Both the position numbers and the translations under genes were made by a program. A DNA stretch of 64,000 bases. It comes from Hexactinellida sp. DTS-2022 (lineage: Eukaryota; Porifera; Hexactinellida). The notes beneath the pieces are model-generated. The model was not told where the DNA came from. It saw nothing but the letters and a program-made list of their open reading frames with translations, and did no database searches. Shown piece by piece: positions 1 to 10,055 of the stretch. The DNA lies in assembly GCA_028753945.1 (NCBI GenBank), contig JAPNXP010000011.1:3844001-3908000 (forward strand). The letters run 5' to 3'. How positions within the stretch are numbered: position 1 is the stretch's first letter; each line of letters starts with the position of its first letter.

Positions 1-1096
1 ATGTAAGGGGAGAGATAGTTTGTAAAACTTCTTCTGTAAACATGAATGGCTTGAATGGGCCAGCATCAGCCCTGAAGTTGATCACAGTAGCAAACATGAT
101 GTATAATCCCGGCTTCATAATTCTAGCCCTACATCAACCTTGTCTTTTGACAAATTTCTACCCCTGTATCTTGGGTCCATTAAGTTAGCTAGGTAGTGGG
201 CAGAGGTTATCGCCTGTTTGTATCGACCCTGTACTTGATTTGTGACAACAGAGGGAAATAATGAATCCATGTCTCTCTTCAGTGCTTTCCAAACTTCAAC
301 AGCATCACTCAGTTTGCAACCGTCACTCTGCACTTTATCAAGAGCCACAGCGATTGGCTTCATGCGTTTCAGATAGTCCTCAGCATTCCTCTTGATATTA
401 ATATCTTGCACTTTCATTGCAATCGTACCGTTAATAATGTCGCGGTGTTCTTCGCACACTTTGAGGATAATTGCCCAGTTTTCCAGATAGCATTGCAGAG
501 AATCAGCTAGAGTGTTCCAACGAACTTCTTGTGGTAGTACAAGTTTCTTGCCGCCACAGATTTATACCATGCAGCTGGGAGATGGGTATTCCGAAAATAT
601 TTCACAATCTGAACAATATGTTCCTTCACACCAGGTATTTCGATATCTTTGGCCAAAAGATTGAGAAAGTGCGCAGAACAACCATAAGATATGATGTTTG
701 TATCAGTAGTATTACTATCAGATGTCAGTTGTCGTCGCATTTTGACCATGTTTGATGCGTTGTCCGTGACAAAAGTACCTACTTTACAATTGTATCTCTG
801 TTCTGTCGAAATAATAGCAGACGTGGCCACTTCTTGTAGATATTCAGCTGTGTGTGCATGGCCTGATGTATCTACCGTTTCGGCAATGTATCTACCGTTT
901 CTTCAACAATAGTGAAGGAAGAATGCTCTTTGTAGATCAATGGCAGCTTTTTCATACTTGACTTGACGGATTTCTGTTTCTTTGCTTGTGAGTCTAATCT
1001 TATATCTGACATAATACGTTTGCTCTGGGGAAGAACTTGAATATCCGGATCCAAAATGCATAAATCAGCACTAGCATCATCAGTGGATTCGGGCAC
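1..1096 (-). pseudogene. hAT-family transposase fragment, frameshifted
   Basis: Minus-strand coding pieces at 872-1096, 507-870 and 1-510 read like the RNase-H-like and C-terminal part of a hAT-superfamily transposase (DUF659-type). Visible hallmarks are a DNASNM block, a GCSAHFLNLL block, a RWNTLADSLQ block near 470-510 and a C-terminal LMDPRYRG block. The frame is broken at least three times: near 866-901, where a 16-bp word is repeated at a 20-bp spacing; near 510-540; and near 117, after which the frame continues to the window edge. No BED zinc finger is seen upstream. It is a dead copy running off the left end. The family call is from motif recognition. Confidence 0.8.
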
Positions 1097-1097
1097 A

Positions 1098-1152
1098 GGT
1101 CAAAACGTCTACAAACCAAAACGTCTACAACCAAAAAGTCTACAAGCCAAAA
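1098..1152. repeat. short imperfect tandem repeat, about 17 bp unit
   Basis: Three imperfect copies of a unit of the form AAAACGTCTACAAACC occur next to the 5' end of the hAT remnant. They resemble the iterated subterminal arrays seen at other element ends in this window. No function can be shown. Confidence 0.45.
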
Positions 1153-1249
1153 TAGGCCAATTTGATCGCTAAGATTCAATCTATAGAGTTTTTTGTATAT
1201 CTATATTTTCTATAAAATAGTTTCATATACTACTACATGTGTTTAATTA

Positions 1250-1416
1250 CAGTCGACTCCGCTTAATGAGCCACCTCGGGACCAGGTTGTTTTGACCCGA
1301 TTAAGCGGAGAAACCGATTAACCGAAAATAATGTAAGCCAAACTGCAATTCTGTCCTATAAATCCTGTGAAATTTTGACCCGATTAACCGGTGGCTCTAT
1401 TAAGCGGAGTTGACTG
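1250..1416. mobile_element. Tc1/mariner-type MITE, family M1 (complete)
   Basis: A 167-bp element starts CAGTCGACTCCGCTTAATG and ends with its inverse TTAAGCGGAGTTGACTG. It is flanked by TA on both sides, which fits the TA target duplication of Tc1/mariner/pogo elements. Related copies lie at 17215-17316 and, in part, near 16092-16131, 46690, 48940 and 58911-59045. No coding capacity. Confidence 0.8.
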
Positions 1417-1576
1417 TAATTAATTAATCCCCTATGGCCCTATCATTCCAAAAAGTATATGTGTAATGAAGAGTAATGGTTTAATTAAATAATGAAAACA
1501 TGAAACGATAGCCTAAACCACTACAAGAAATATTTGATTTTAATGAATAATTTAACTGTTGCTATATGTCTAATTA

Positions 1577-1837
1577 CTATATTTGTGGTACATTCAGTCT
1601 AGAACATGCACGCAACATATGATTAACTGATATTGCTCCATTTGAATATTGTTCCCAGAGTGACATGATTTCGGCCTGCATATTCTTGTATGTTTTTCTT
1701 TGATAGCGTTTCAGTTTATTTTGTGAAACTAGATTCATTTGCAGAGTAACTATTTGAGACTCCTTGTGCAGATGTTCTATTAATAGATAAAGCTGTAATT
1801 GACCTCGTCTGGCTCTAGTATTTAGCCGTCCAGACAT
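1577..1837 (-). pseudogene. C-terminal fragment of a MULE transposase
   Basis: An 86-codon minus-strand frame with a RLNTRARRGQLQLYLLIEHL core and a basic NKLKRYQRKTYK stretch followed by LLRACSRLN. From family knowledge this is the region just downstream of the VEGWHNRLN motif of Mutator-like (FLYWCH/MULE) transposases. The catalytic part is absent. The 5' neighbour in the same orientation is not recognisable, so this is a relic. A related fragment is at 39600-39837. Confidence 0.65.
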
Positions 1838-1881
1838 AATGATTATACATTCACAAGCTGCAGGATTCCATATTTATATAC

Positions 1882-2003
1882 ACGAGCCCTTCGGTCTCGG
1901 TCGCTTCGCGACGGATCACTCTCTCACAAAAGTCGCTTCGCGACTTTTGTTCGTTCGTGTTAAGCACTACGCGATACAATTAACGGCCGCTTCGCGGCCT
2001 TTC
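1882..2003 (+). repeat. GCGAAGC multi-hairpin module (H), inverted copy
   Basis: Reads as the reverse complement of the module seen at 2873-2990 and 4156-4275. It starts ACGAGCCCTTCGGTCTCGG and contains stem-loops GTCGCTTCGCGAC (twice, one inside a longer stem with AAAA/TTTT arms) and GGCCGCTTCGCGGCC. With the flank to about 2055 it forms a long inverted repeat with 2820-2990, including a shared ACCTGTGGCTAG word. Very GC-rich against the AT-rich background. Confidence 0.85.
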
Positions 2004-2078
2004 TCTTCCAAAAAGCTATAATATTTCTATTCAGTTTCACCTGTGGCTAGTTAAGGAGGATCAATATCTATCATCTGT

Positions 2079-2990
2079 ATATTAAAAGCGGAATTGTTGT
2101 GGATGTGTGTGTTTGTGTGTTTGTCCAGAATTAATAGGAAAGACTACGAGTCCTAGAAAGCTGAAAATTGGCATGCAGGGGTAACTTTGTACTGCGACAA
2201 CGATCTATTGGTTTTCTAAGCGAAATAACGGGATTATGACGTCATAAACGCACATATTTGGTAATAACTCTTTCAGATTTTATCCGATTCGGCCACAATT
2301 CTAAATGATAACACAACATACAATGAGACACACGTGTTCCGATTTATGGGAATGTGACGTCACGTGGGAACTAATTTGGATTCAGCTCTTACACTTTTGG
2401 TTCAATCGACAAATAATTTTGTCACATTATAAAACAGAATGTATTGCATGTCTCTGGAAATTTTTATAATTTTCGCATTTAATCTGAGCCAGGCAATAAC
2501 AAAAATGTAACCTCCAATTGCTGCGTCATTGCGCATATTGAGGTTTGACGATTTAATCTTCACCTACATTATTTCCGAAATTGCATACTAGATTAATCCG
2601 TTTGGCTTCCATCAGTTTATTTCTATTCGTGATGTATTTAGCTTACGTCAATTACATAAGCATAATATTACATATCAAAGTAATTCAACTATTTACAAAC
2701 AATTTACTATGCAGTAAAATTTCATGGTTAGTAAATAATAACATGAATGAATGAATGAATTAATATATTGACATACTGGGATCCCAAATAGCAGCATACT
2801 GAATTGAGTACGTGTAATTCACTAGCCACAGGTGAACTCATTAGTAATATTATAGCTTTTTGGGAAGGCAAAGGCCGCGAAGCGGCCGTTAATTGTATCG
2901 CGTAGTCCCTAACACGAACGAACAAAAGTCGCGAAGCGACTTTTGTGAGAGAGTGATCCGTCGCGAAGCGACCGAGACCGAAGGGCTCGT
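2079..2990 (+). mobile_element. T-H interspersed element, unit A (head-to-tail array)
   Basis: A 912-bp repeat unit. The left end (module T) starts ATATTAAAAGCGGAATTGTT, followed by a TG-rich run and TTTGTCCAGAATTAAT. The right end is hairpin module H, finishing ACCGAAGGGCTCGT. The next unit begins at the very next base. There are no terminal inverted repeats and no convincing coding region. Asymmetric ends, 3' hairpins and head-to-tail junctions resemble non-autonomous rolling-circle (Helitron/Helentron-like) elements. That class is an inference: canonical TC and CTRR ends are not clear. Confidence 0.65.
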
Positions 2991-4275
2991 ATATTAAAAG
3001 CGGAATTGTTGTGTGTGTGTGTGGAGATGTTTGTCCAGAATTAATTGGAAAGACTACAAGTCCCAGAAAGCTGAAAATTTGTATCAGGGGTAATTTTGTA
3101 CTGCGACAACGATCTATTGGTTTTTGAAACAAAATAACGGGATTATGACGTCACAGTTGCGAAAAACAGATATTTTGTACTAGCTTCCAAATTTTGCTCC
3201 GATTTGTGGAAAATTCAAAGCATTAGACGTCACTAAATTTCTACACCTGATAGCAGTTCACGAATTCCCAATTTTCTTCTGATTGTGACACAGTTAATTA
3301 ATTAGTCCCTGCACTAATCAACCATAAATAGTGTATCGTACCAACACAGGTATCGCAAAGTGCAAAATCGATTTTCGATTGTGTTCTATTGCAAACAATT
3401 CAAGTGAGAGTGATTAACGAAAGTTATTAGTTAAAATGTATCATATTATTCTTAGCACTTATGTGGGTGATCTGATTTGCTTGGTTAACAAGAATGCACT
3501 CGAGTAGTTAACTTCTCTGATGCATTGTTTATTTATTACACCTATATTGGCTTCCTATTAATAAGACAATTAATGGAATTACGTAATTTCTAACCTATAC
3601 TGAAATTATGAAATTAATTAAGTAGTTGATTCATCAAGGATTTAGGATCTGTCTAATTATGAGATTGATATGTTTATTATTACTATCAATTAAATCAAAT
3701 ATTTGACAACCCTGGATTTAACCTCTGCATAATAATGGTTTAATGGTGAGAATAAGACCGCGAAGCGGTCTTACTCTCATCTTTAAACCATTATTATGCA
3801 GATTAAATCCAGGCTAAGTAAATTACTTTGCAATATAATATACTGAAATAAATAATTGCGTATAATTTATCAGCCACGGGTTTCAATTTATTTGAGCTAA
3901 CAAGCTAACCTTTTAATGGAGCTGAAATGAGCTACCTTAATTAAGAATTATTGAGCCAATATCATATATTATTAACTAATAATTAATAACTAATAAGTAA
4001 TGAGAATAACATACATGACACATCATTTCCCAAACAGATTACATTAACGAATCACAACCCAGAATGAATTTAAGCGCGCGTTAAGTAGTGTGTGTAATAT
4101 ACTAGCCACAGGTTAACTTATTTATTATTAATATTACTGTCTTTTAGAGGAGGGAAAGGCCGCGAAGCGGCCGTTAATTGCATCGCGTAGTGCCTAACAC
4201 GAACGAACAAAGGTCGCGAAGCGACCTTTGTGAGAGAGTGATCCGTCGCGAAGCGACCGAGACCGAAGGGCTCGT
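2991..4275 (+). mobile_element. T-H interspersed element, unit B
   Basis: A second, longer unit (1285 bp) of the family, starting ATATTAAAAGCGGAATTGTT directly after the GGGCTCGT end of unit A. It ends in a well-preserved H module (4156-4275) with three perfect GCGAAGC stem-loops at 4158-4172, 4208-4230 and 4245-4257. A separate long foldback lies at 3711-3813 inside it. No open frame of note. Confidence 0.65.
3711..3813. repeat. about 100-bp imperfect foldback with GCGAAGC apex
   Basis: The left arm beginning CCTGGATTTAA and TGCATAATAATGGTTTAA pairs with the right arm TTTAAACCATTATTATGCA and TTAAATCCAGG. At the centre TAAGACCGCGAAGCGGTCTTA-type sequence closes the hairpin, with the GCGAAGC loop at 3760-3766. 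It could form a cruciform in DNA or a hairpin in RNA. Confidence 0.85.
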
Positions 4276-5144
4276 CATATTAAAACTCGATTGTTGTTTG
4301 TTTGTGCATTAAAGTACTATCATAGGAAACAGAAACCACAGGTATAATTGAGATAGAGACTAGCTTCCAAATGTTAATATTGGTAAACAAGTATGCTGAT
4401 TCCGAATTTGGCATTTAGAAATTTCCAATATGAACATATATTGTTTTTTTTTTTCCAAAATAGGTGAACAAATTGATGAAAATTCAAATTGAACCTACGG
4501 TAAGGGACCAACAATATTTGAACAACAAAAATTTATATTCGTACATTCAAGCTTCTTGCAGCATAATAACTTCTGTAGATGCATCAAAATAGATGTTGAC
4601 ATAAAACGATATGTTAGCTAGAATAAAATAATATTATTTTTGAATTTACGTTTTTATGGAGGTGTTAAACTCATTAAATACTATATAATGAGCTAATTAA
4701 CATATAAATTCAGAACATTATAAGGCAATAAGAATACACAGATTCTGATTTTAGATTTGTTTAACACATAGTCGAATTACTCTAGGTGCTCAATTTCTAA
4801 TCATTACGAATACTTTCCAATGAGATACAGCCACGTTCCCATTTGTGCCACAAGTGTCACGTGCAGGAACATTTATGCCACTTCATGAATATTGGATAAA
4901 AAATACTCAAAATCAAAAGTTATGAAGTTTATATGTATAACATGATGTTTAAAGTCTTTTCAGAGTAGTTTATGCAGCTGTTAATACGCTATAAGAAGTA
5001 CATTTTTGTATTTGGAATAACTCTCCAATTGTTCAAATACTTTTGGTCTCTTACTGTATATCTGATATATAAATGCGGTTTCTATTCCCCATCACTTTAA
5101 TACAGTCCGGACAAACACACACACAACAATCGAGATTTAATTAT
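4276..5144. mobile_element. related repeat with T modules at both ends
   Basis: Begins CATATTAAAACTCGATTGTT immediately after unit B and ends with the inverse word AACAATCGAGATTTAAT. A GGGCTCGT end abuts it on the left and an ACGAGCCC end on the right. Internal words such as AGCTTCCAAATGTTA recur at 19557, 19720 and 24330. No coding potential is seen. Confidence 0.55.
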
Positions 5145-5588
5145 ACGAGCCCTTCGGTATCGGTTGCTTTGCGACGGTTCGGCGCTTCACGCCTCAATTG
5201 ACGACCGTTACGCGGCAAAAAAAAAAATAGAATAGACTAATGATTGATTGGTAAGATGAATTTATTTTCAATCAATCAGATTGCAGCCTCAAAAAATATC
5301 TCTATCATGCACAGGCTATTTATACTAAATTATGAAATCTGTTAATCCATACTAACAGACCCTCGAATTTAATTGGCTAAAATATTTTGTCACCTTTAAA
5401 TGTGAATATTTCTCTTCAAAAACCAATAGATCGTTGTCGCAGTACAAAATTACCCTTGTATACAAATTCTCAGCTTTCTGGGACTCGTAGTCTTTCCAAT
5501 TAATTATGGACAAACACACAAACAAACACACAAACACACAAACACACAATCACACAAACACACAAACAAACAAACAACAATTCCTCAT
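5145..5588 (-). mobile_element. T-H interspersed element, minus copy
   Basis: Read on the minus strand it starts with a TTGTTTGTTTG-rich T module and ends ACCGAAGGGCTCGTAT at 5145. The hairpin module is degenerate: one GCTTTGCGAC-type loop and one GCGCTTCACGCC. A long CA/CAAA-rich simple-sequence run at about 5510-5580 is part of the T module. The stretch just beyond it (5590-5620) is a GATA microsatellite. Confidence 0.6.
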
Positions 5589-5619
5589 AGATAGATTATA
5601 GATAGATAGATAGATAGAT

Positions 5620-6600
5620 TTAAGGGGCGCACTTAGTGATCATCGTTGCAAAAGTTTGGTAATGAAAGTTTATTATTATTGTCAAATATAGTGCGAAAAT
5701 ATGCCAAGATAACAAATTTAAAATTTTTTCGAAAAAATCACCTTTAACTAAGATAATTTTCAAATAGTAGAATACGGACATGGTTGTCTCTCTCCTGGTA
5801 TTTAGTGCAGTTTGTATCGCAGAGCATTCCTCTATTAAATTCTCTCCCTTCCGCCTTCGTCCCTCGAGGACACATTTGGCTCTTTTCTCTAGACCCCTCG
5901 AGTACAGCCACGTGGCGCACTGTGGCACTAGCAACACTGAAAAGGTGTGCAATAGTGATAAAGCTCCCACTAAAGCCAACCATCTGAATGATACAAATAT
6001 GCCAGCTATGTACACGATTAATACTCCAATCACCTCATATACAGTGGAGCCTCCCATAACGGACACTCCAAATAGCGGGCAACCTCTAAATAACGGACAA
6101 CTCGTGGCACGGATTTATTTATTTAGCATATGTCTAATAGAAAAGCAACCTCTAAATAGCGGACAACCTCTAAATAACGGACAACAGTTCCGGTCCCAAG
6201 GTGTCCGTTGTTCAGAGGCTCTACTGTATACCTCCGAAGCTGGTTAAAATCCCTCTTCCAGCTGGTGGGATTATCTCACCTAAATATACAGGTATAACGG
6301 TTACTAACATTCCTGCACCTACGCCATGGAAAAACCTATCAATCAATAGGTGCAGAATTTGTAACAACCGCTATTAATATCAAACCAAGTATAGTTGGGA
6401 GTGAACTTAGTAGGGTGACCAGTTTCTTCCCAAGTATTTAGATCCCGATATGGAGAGAATCGGACCCAGGGCCAGACCTACTACGAATAAGGATATGAAA
6501 ATCGGATAACTAGTGTCGTCTAGGAGCCCTAGTTTGTGTAGATCGCATAAGGTGGGATATGAAAATCCAATCCCAAACCTTGCTGTAAGAAACCAATGCC
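5620..6600 (-). pseudogene. SLC2/GLUT-type MFS sugar transporter, broken
   Basis: Minus-strand exons encode parts of an SLC2-family sugar porter. An acceptor at about 6584 (TTTCTTACAG) opens an exon with FSYPTLCDL and FVVGLALGPILS blocks. Next come RFFHGVGAG and VYLGEIIPPAGRG, typical of TM4 and the following loop. Then a hydrophobic helix, a WRWLALVG-like segment and the loop after TM6 with the PESPRWL-like position (VPQCATWL). Two lesions are visible: a duplicated ATTG near 6335-6342 shifts the frame before RFFHG, and a 185-bp MITE sits at 6042-6226. The first exon and the C-terminal half were not found. By homology the intact protein would move sugars across the plasma membrane. Confidence 0.75.
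6042..6226. mobile_element. TA-flanked MITE inside the SLC2 exon (family M7)
   Basis: Starts CAGTGGAGCCTCC, ends GGCTCTACTG, and is flanked by TA at 6040-6041 and 6227-6228. Removing the element and one TA joins the two transporter reading frames exactly (GGIYEVIG). An internal word AACCTCTAAATARCGG is repeated three or more times. Tc1/mariner-type by TSD and ends. Confidence 0.88.
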
Positions 6601-6704
6601 CAATATTTTGTGAAAATAGGATTAATTTCAAGGTTAATTCCATTCCTATTCAAAATCTCAATCACTCACTATAGTCCAGCGTCATTGCCTAAAAATTTCA
6701 CAAG

Positions 6705-7133
6705 ATTGTTCATTTTTTTGATAAAAGCACCAAAATTTGTACACATGTACTTTGATATAGTGCGAACATTTTTGGATATTGAGGCAATTGAAAGAGTGCC
6801 TATATCGGCCATGACAGCTCCCCAAAGTTACCACGTCCGATAGTGTTCGCCGGACTTGTCCCCCGATCTAAACTTGTTCAAATTATGTTATATCGTTTTT
6901 TTATTGTTGAATTCGGGTTCAGAGTAAAATTTCCGATAATTTGATATATCACATGGCCATATTCGGAACAATTTTTCCATAGCAACGCTCGAATATGTCA
7001 GGAATGTGTCAAAAATTCCATTCTCCAATTGTGTCCTTACCCAAGCAAGTGACCCCTCTTTCGACTCCATACAGCTACCGGAGTATAATTATACACATAC
7101 CAACACTGTAAAATGTGATTTGAGAAAATTATT
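6705..7133. repeat. left TIR of the 6.1-kb element
   Basis: About 429 bp, the reverse complement of 12398-12828 with only about three to four differences visible by eye (a few transitions and a 2-base change in an A/T run). It starts ATTGTTCATTTTTTTGATAA and ends GAGAAAATTATT. It carries a short outward-facing frame (60 codons, 6888-7070 minus) that is also open in the right TIR. Confidence 0.92.
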
Positions 7134-7202
7134 ATGTTTTATTGACTATTAATCGTATTTTCATAAATTTATTCATATTTGAAGCTAGCAGTCGTTAGAG
7201 CG

Positions 7203-8441
7203 ATGTCGAAAAGTTTCAAACTCTTTAGCCCTTGCGGACTACCTAGTTTCCCACAGTCAGATAATACAAACTGGGAACTTTGTGTCGTATGTCAGAAGCA
7301 GACATCAGAGTCCCTTACTTCTCCTACTCTCTCAAGACGGCACGACATTGGAAGAGGGTACAAATCTCTTGCTGAAAATTTAGTCAAGTTTAATGAATTG
7401 GGTAAATTACCAAAAAGTTTGCAGTTAAACAGAATAGATGAAGGACAAGGTATTGAAACAGCTCTAATTGACAATGACGCCAAGTGGCATCATACTTGTT
7501 TCCTGAATTATAATAAAACAATGGTGCAAAGAGCAGAGAAGAGGAAGGAAGAAACCCTTATAGATATCACGAGTGATGAACTTCCCCCCAAACGTAATAG
7601 ATTGCGGTCTTTCAGTACAGGCGCATTTCCTAGTGAGGAATCTTGTTTCTTCTGTGGAAAATCAGCTGGTACAGACATTCTTCACCAGGCATCAACATAT
7701 CAGATTGACCACCGTGTACGGGAGAGTGCTGAACTTGTTGAGGACAATTTGCTCTTAGCCAGACTTAACATAGGAGACATGGTAGCCTTGGATGCCAAAT
7801 ACCATACCAAGTGCTTATTGGCTCTTTACAATCGTGCAAGGCAGGTTAGGACAAATGAACACCAACTTACAGATACTGAACATCAAATATCTGGGATTGC
7901 ATTTGCAGAACTTGTCATGTACATAGAGGAAACTCGTTTTGAAGCAAGTACTGCACCAGTTTTCAAACTTGCTGATCTTGCACAACTCTACATGTCTAGG
8001 ATGGAACAGTTTGTAGTGGGTAACAGGGTGAATACAACTCGACTGAAACAAAGACTGTTGGCACAAATTCCTGATTTGCGAGCTCACATTAAAGGGAGAG
8101 ATGTATTGCTGGGTTTTGAGGAAGATATTGGTGCTGCAATAGGAAGAGTATGTGCCCAGGACATTGACAGTGATGCTGTGCACCTTGCGCGTGCTGCACA
8201 AATTGTACGTCGACACATGTTTGAAGTTACAAAACACTTCAATGGAACATTTGAAGAAAAATGTCAGGAAAAATCTGTGCCAAACTTGTTACTTGCACTA
8301 GTGAATATGTTGCTGGAAGGCCCTAGTATCAAAGACCAAATTCACGAGTGTTCAACACCCGCAGCACTTTCAATTGCTCAGATTATAAAATATAACTGGT
8401 CAAGCACATGCGCACACAGACCAACAAAAGCTCATTCGTGA
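7203..8441 (+). pseudogene. element protein, N-terminal Cys/His-rich part
   Basis: Starts at ATG 7203; upstream codons in frame have no ATG. The first module has CVVCQK followed about 70 residues later by WHHTCFLNYN. The second has CFFCGKS followed by YHTKCLLALYNRARQ. These paired CxxC and HxxxC spacings look like two zinc-binding modules, perhaps for DNA binding. After them comes a helical region with ELVMYIEETR and LYMSRMEQF. The frame is lost near 8400-8440 with at least one indel and a TAG. The expected continuation (PVPIYIGLMLHAQTRKKE) resumes at about 8465 in another frame. Unnamed family; the zinc role is inferred. Confidence 0.6.
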
Positions 8442-8464
8442 GACATAGCACTTCACAAGAACAC

Positions 8465-9597
8465 CAGTTCCTATCTACATTGGACTAATGTTGCATGCAC
8501 AAACTCGGAAGAAGGAAGTGGTGGACAGGATGTTCAGTCTAGGAATCAGTATCTCTTATGACCGTGTGCTACGCCTTTCAGCGGAGATAGGAAACACTGT
8601 TTGTCAACACTTTCACATGGAACAAGTTGTTTGTCCACCTACTATGCGGAGTGGGGTATTCACAACGGCTGCTGTGGATAATATCGACCACAACCCCAGT
8701 GCTACCACAGCCAAGAATTCATTCCATGGCACTGGAATCTCGTTGCAGCAGCATCCCACTTCTGTTGATGCAGGATTGCGTCGTGAAATTATTATTATTG
8801 GAAGTAATGATGGCTCAAAGAAAGTTGGTCCTCTACCATATATCTATACTAATGTACCACCGGTTGCATCAAGTGTTAAACACTCACCTGTTCCTACTAC
8901 CAGTCTTACCTACTTGAAACGGAATGACTTCAAGAAGTACGCTGAGGGAGACTACAGATGGTTGGTAAACGCTCGATATCTTATTGAACAAAGTTCTGAT
9001 AAAACCAGCGAAGACATATCATGGGCCGCATACCATGCAAGGTACCAGGATCCAGGAGACCGAATCATAACACGTACTGCCTTACTTCCACTATTCCAGG
9101 AAAGTGCTCATACGGTAGCAATGATTAAACATTCAATGGATGTTGTCAAGAGTGCTGTTGAACATTTAAATCCTGGACAAACTCCAGTTCTGACTTTTGA
9201 CCAGCCACTCTATGCTTTAGCTAAACAGATTCAGTGAAAGTGGCCCAATAAGTATGGAGAAAATCTATTTGTAGTAATACTTGGTGGACTGCACATCGAA
9301 ATGGCAGCTCTGAAGACCATTGGTGACTGGCTACAAGGAAGTGGATGGACGCATGCACTAGTGCAAGCTAATATTACAACAGTTGGAAAAGCTGATTCTC
9401 TATGCCGAGCAAAGCACGTTATGCGTACAAGAAAGGCACATCAAATTACTGTTGTTGCTTTGTACATTCTGCAACATCGTGCATATGACCAATACAGTCT
9501 TACTAGTGCACAAAAAGGTCAGACTCCGGTGAATTTTGAGGTTAGGTGTAATATGAGAAAACAATGTTGCCCTCAGTTTCATTACTGGACGACAGTT
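8465..9597 (+). pseudogene. element protein, central part with in-frame stop
   Basis: Continues the same protein from RTPVPIYIGLMLHAQTR. It passes through a conserved-looking block with AAVDNIDHNPSATTAKNSFHGTG-type sequence (positions 8670-8735) and GLHIEMAALK (about 9287-9316). A TGA at 9235-9237 interrupts the frame where neighbouring residues (QIQ-KWPNKYGE) suggest a former Trp codon. The reading frame is then open until the MITE at 9598. No known domain is recognised. The block order suggests one contiguous protein with the flanking segments. Confidence 0.6.
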
Positions 9598-10053
9598 CAC
9601 AGTGGCTTATGGCAGGGAATAGACCAATTATTGAGGTCTGTATTATTGTGTTTTCCAGCTTGTTTATTGTTATTTGATTGCCATAGTGTTCTAAATTTCA
9701 AATTTCCAGCTTATCTAAAGCCTACAAGTATATAAAAATTGCCTTCGAACTAATACATCTGGAGCCATAAATAATTTTTTTATATGTCAAAAGATGCATA
9801 GGCATCGATAACCCATATGTAATTTAATTCATAGTACAACGCAAACTCGAAAGATATAGCGGATTTCAGAATTTCAAAAAAATAAGTAACATCATCATGA
9901 CGTCATAACAGACAAAGTATGAGGTGTAAATAAATTTTGATATGACCAAACATTTTCTAAACATCGATAACCCATATGTAATTAATACATTATAATAGGC
10001 TAAAGTGCACACAGATATCTATTCCCTACCAACTGCGATTTTAAGCCACTGTG
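9598..10053. mobile_element. MITE with CACAGTG ends and 5-bp TSD
   Basis: Starts CACAGTGGCTTA and ends TAAGCCACTGTG. The inner TIR continues as TGGCAGGGAATAGA / TGGTAGGGAATAGA after an 11-base gap. Flanking CAGTT at 9593-9597 and 10054-10058 is a 5-bp target duplication. Removing the element plus one CAGTT restores the host frame (YWTTVMQLEV). A word CATCGATAACCCATATGTAA occurs twice inside. The CACWRTG start and 5-bp TSD match Transib elements, but the class is inferred since no transposase is present. Confidence 0.82.
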
Positions 10054-10055
10054 CA

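Noticed and set aside
5352-5549. Minus-strand frame rich in MCVCVFVCLFVCL
   Set aside because: It is translation of the TG/TTTG run of the T module; low-complexity repeat, not a gene.
6042-6226. The MITE as an intron of the transporter
   Set aside because: Perfect TIRs and TA duplication are present and there are no GT-AG borders at the junctions.
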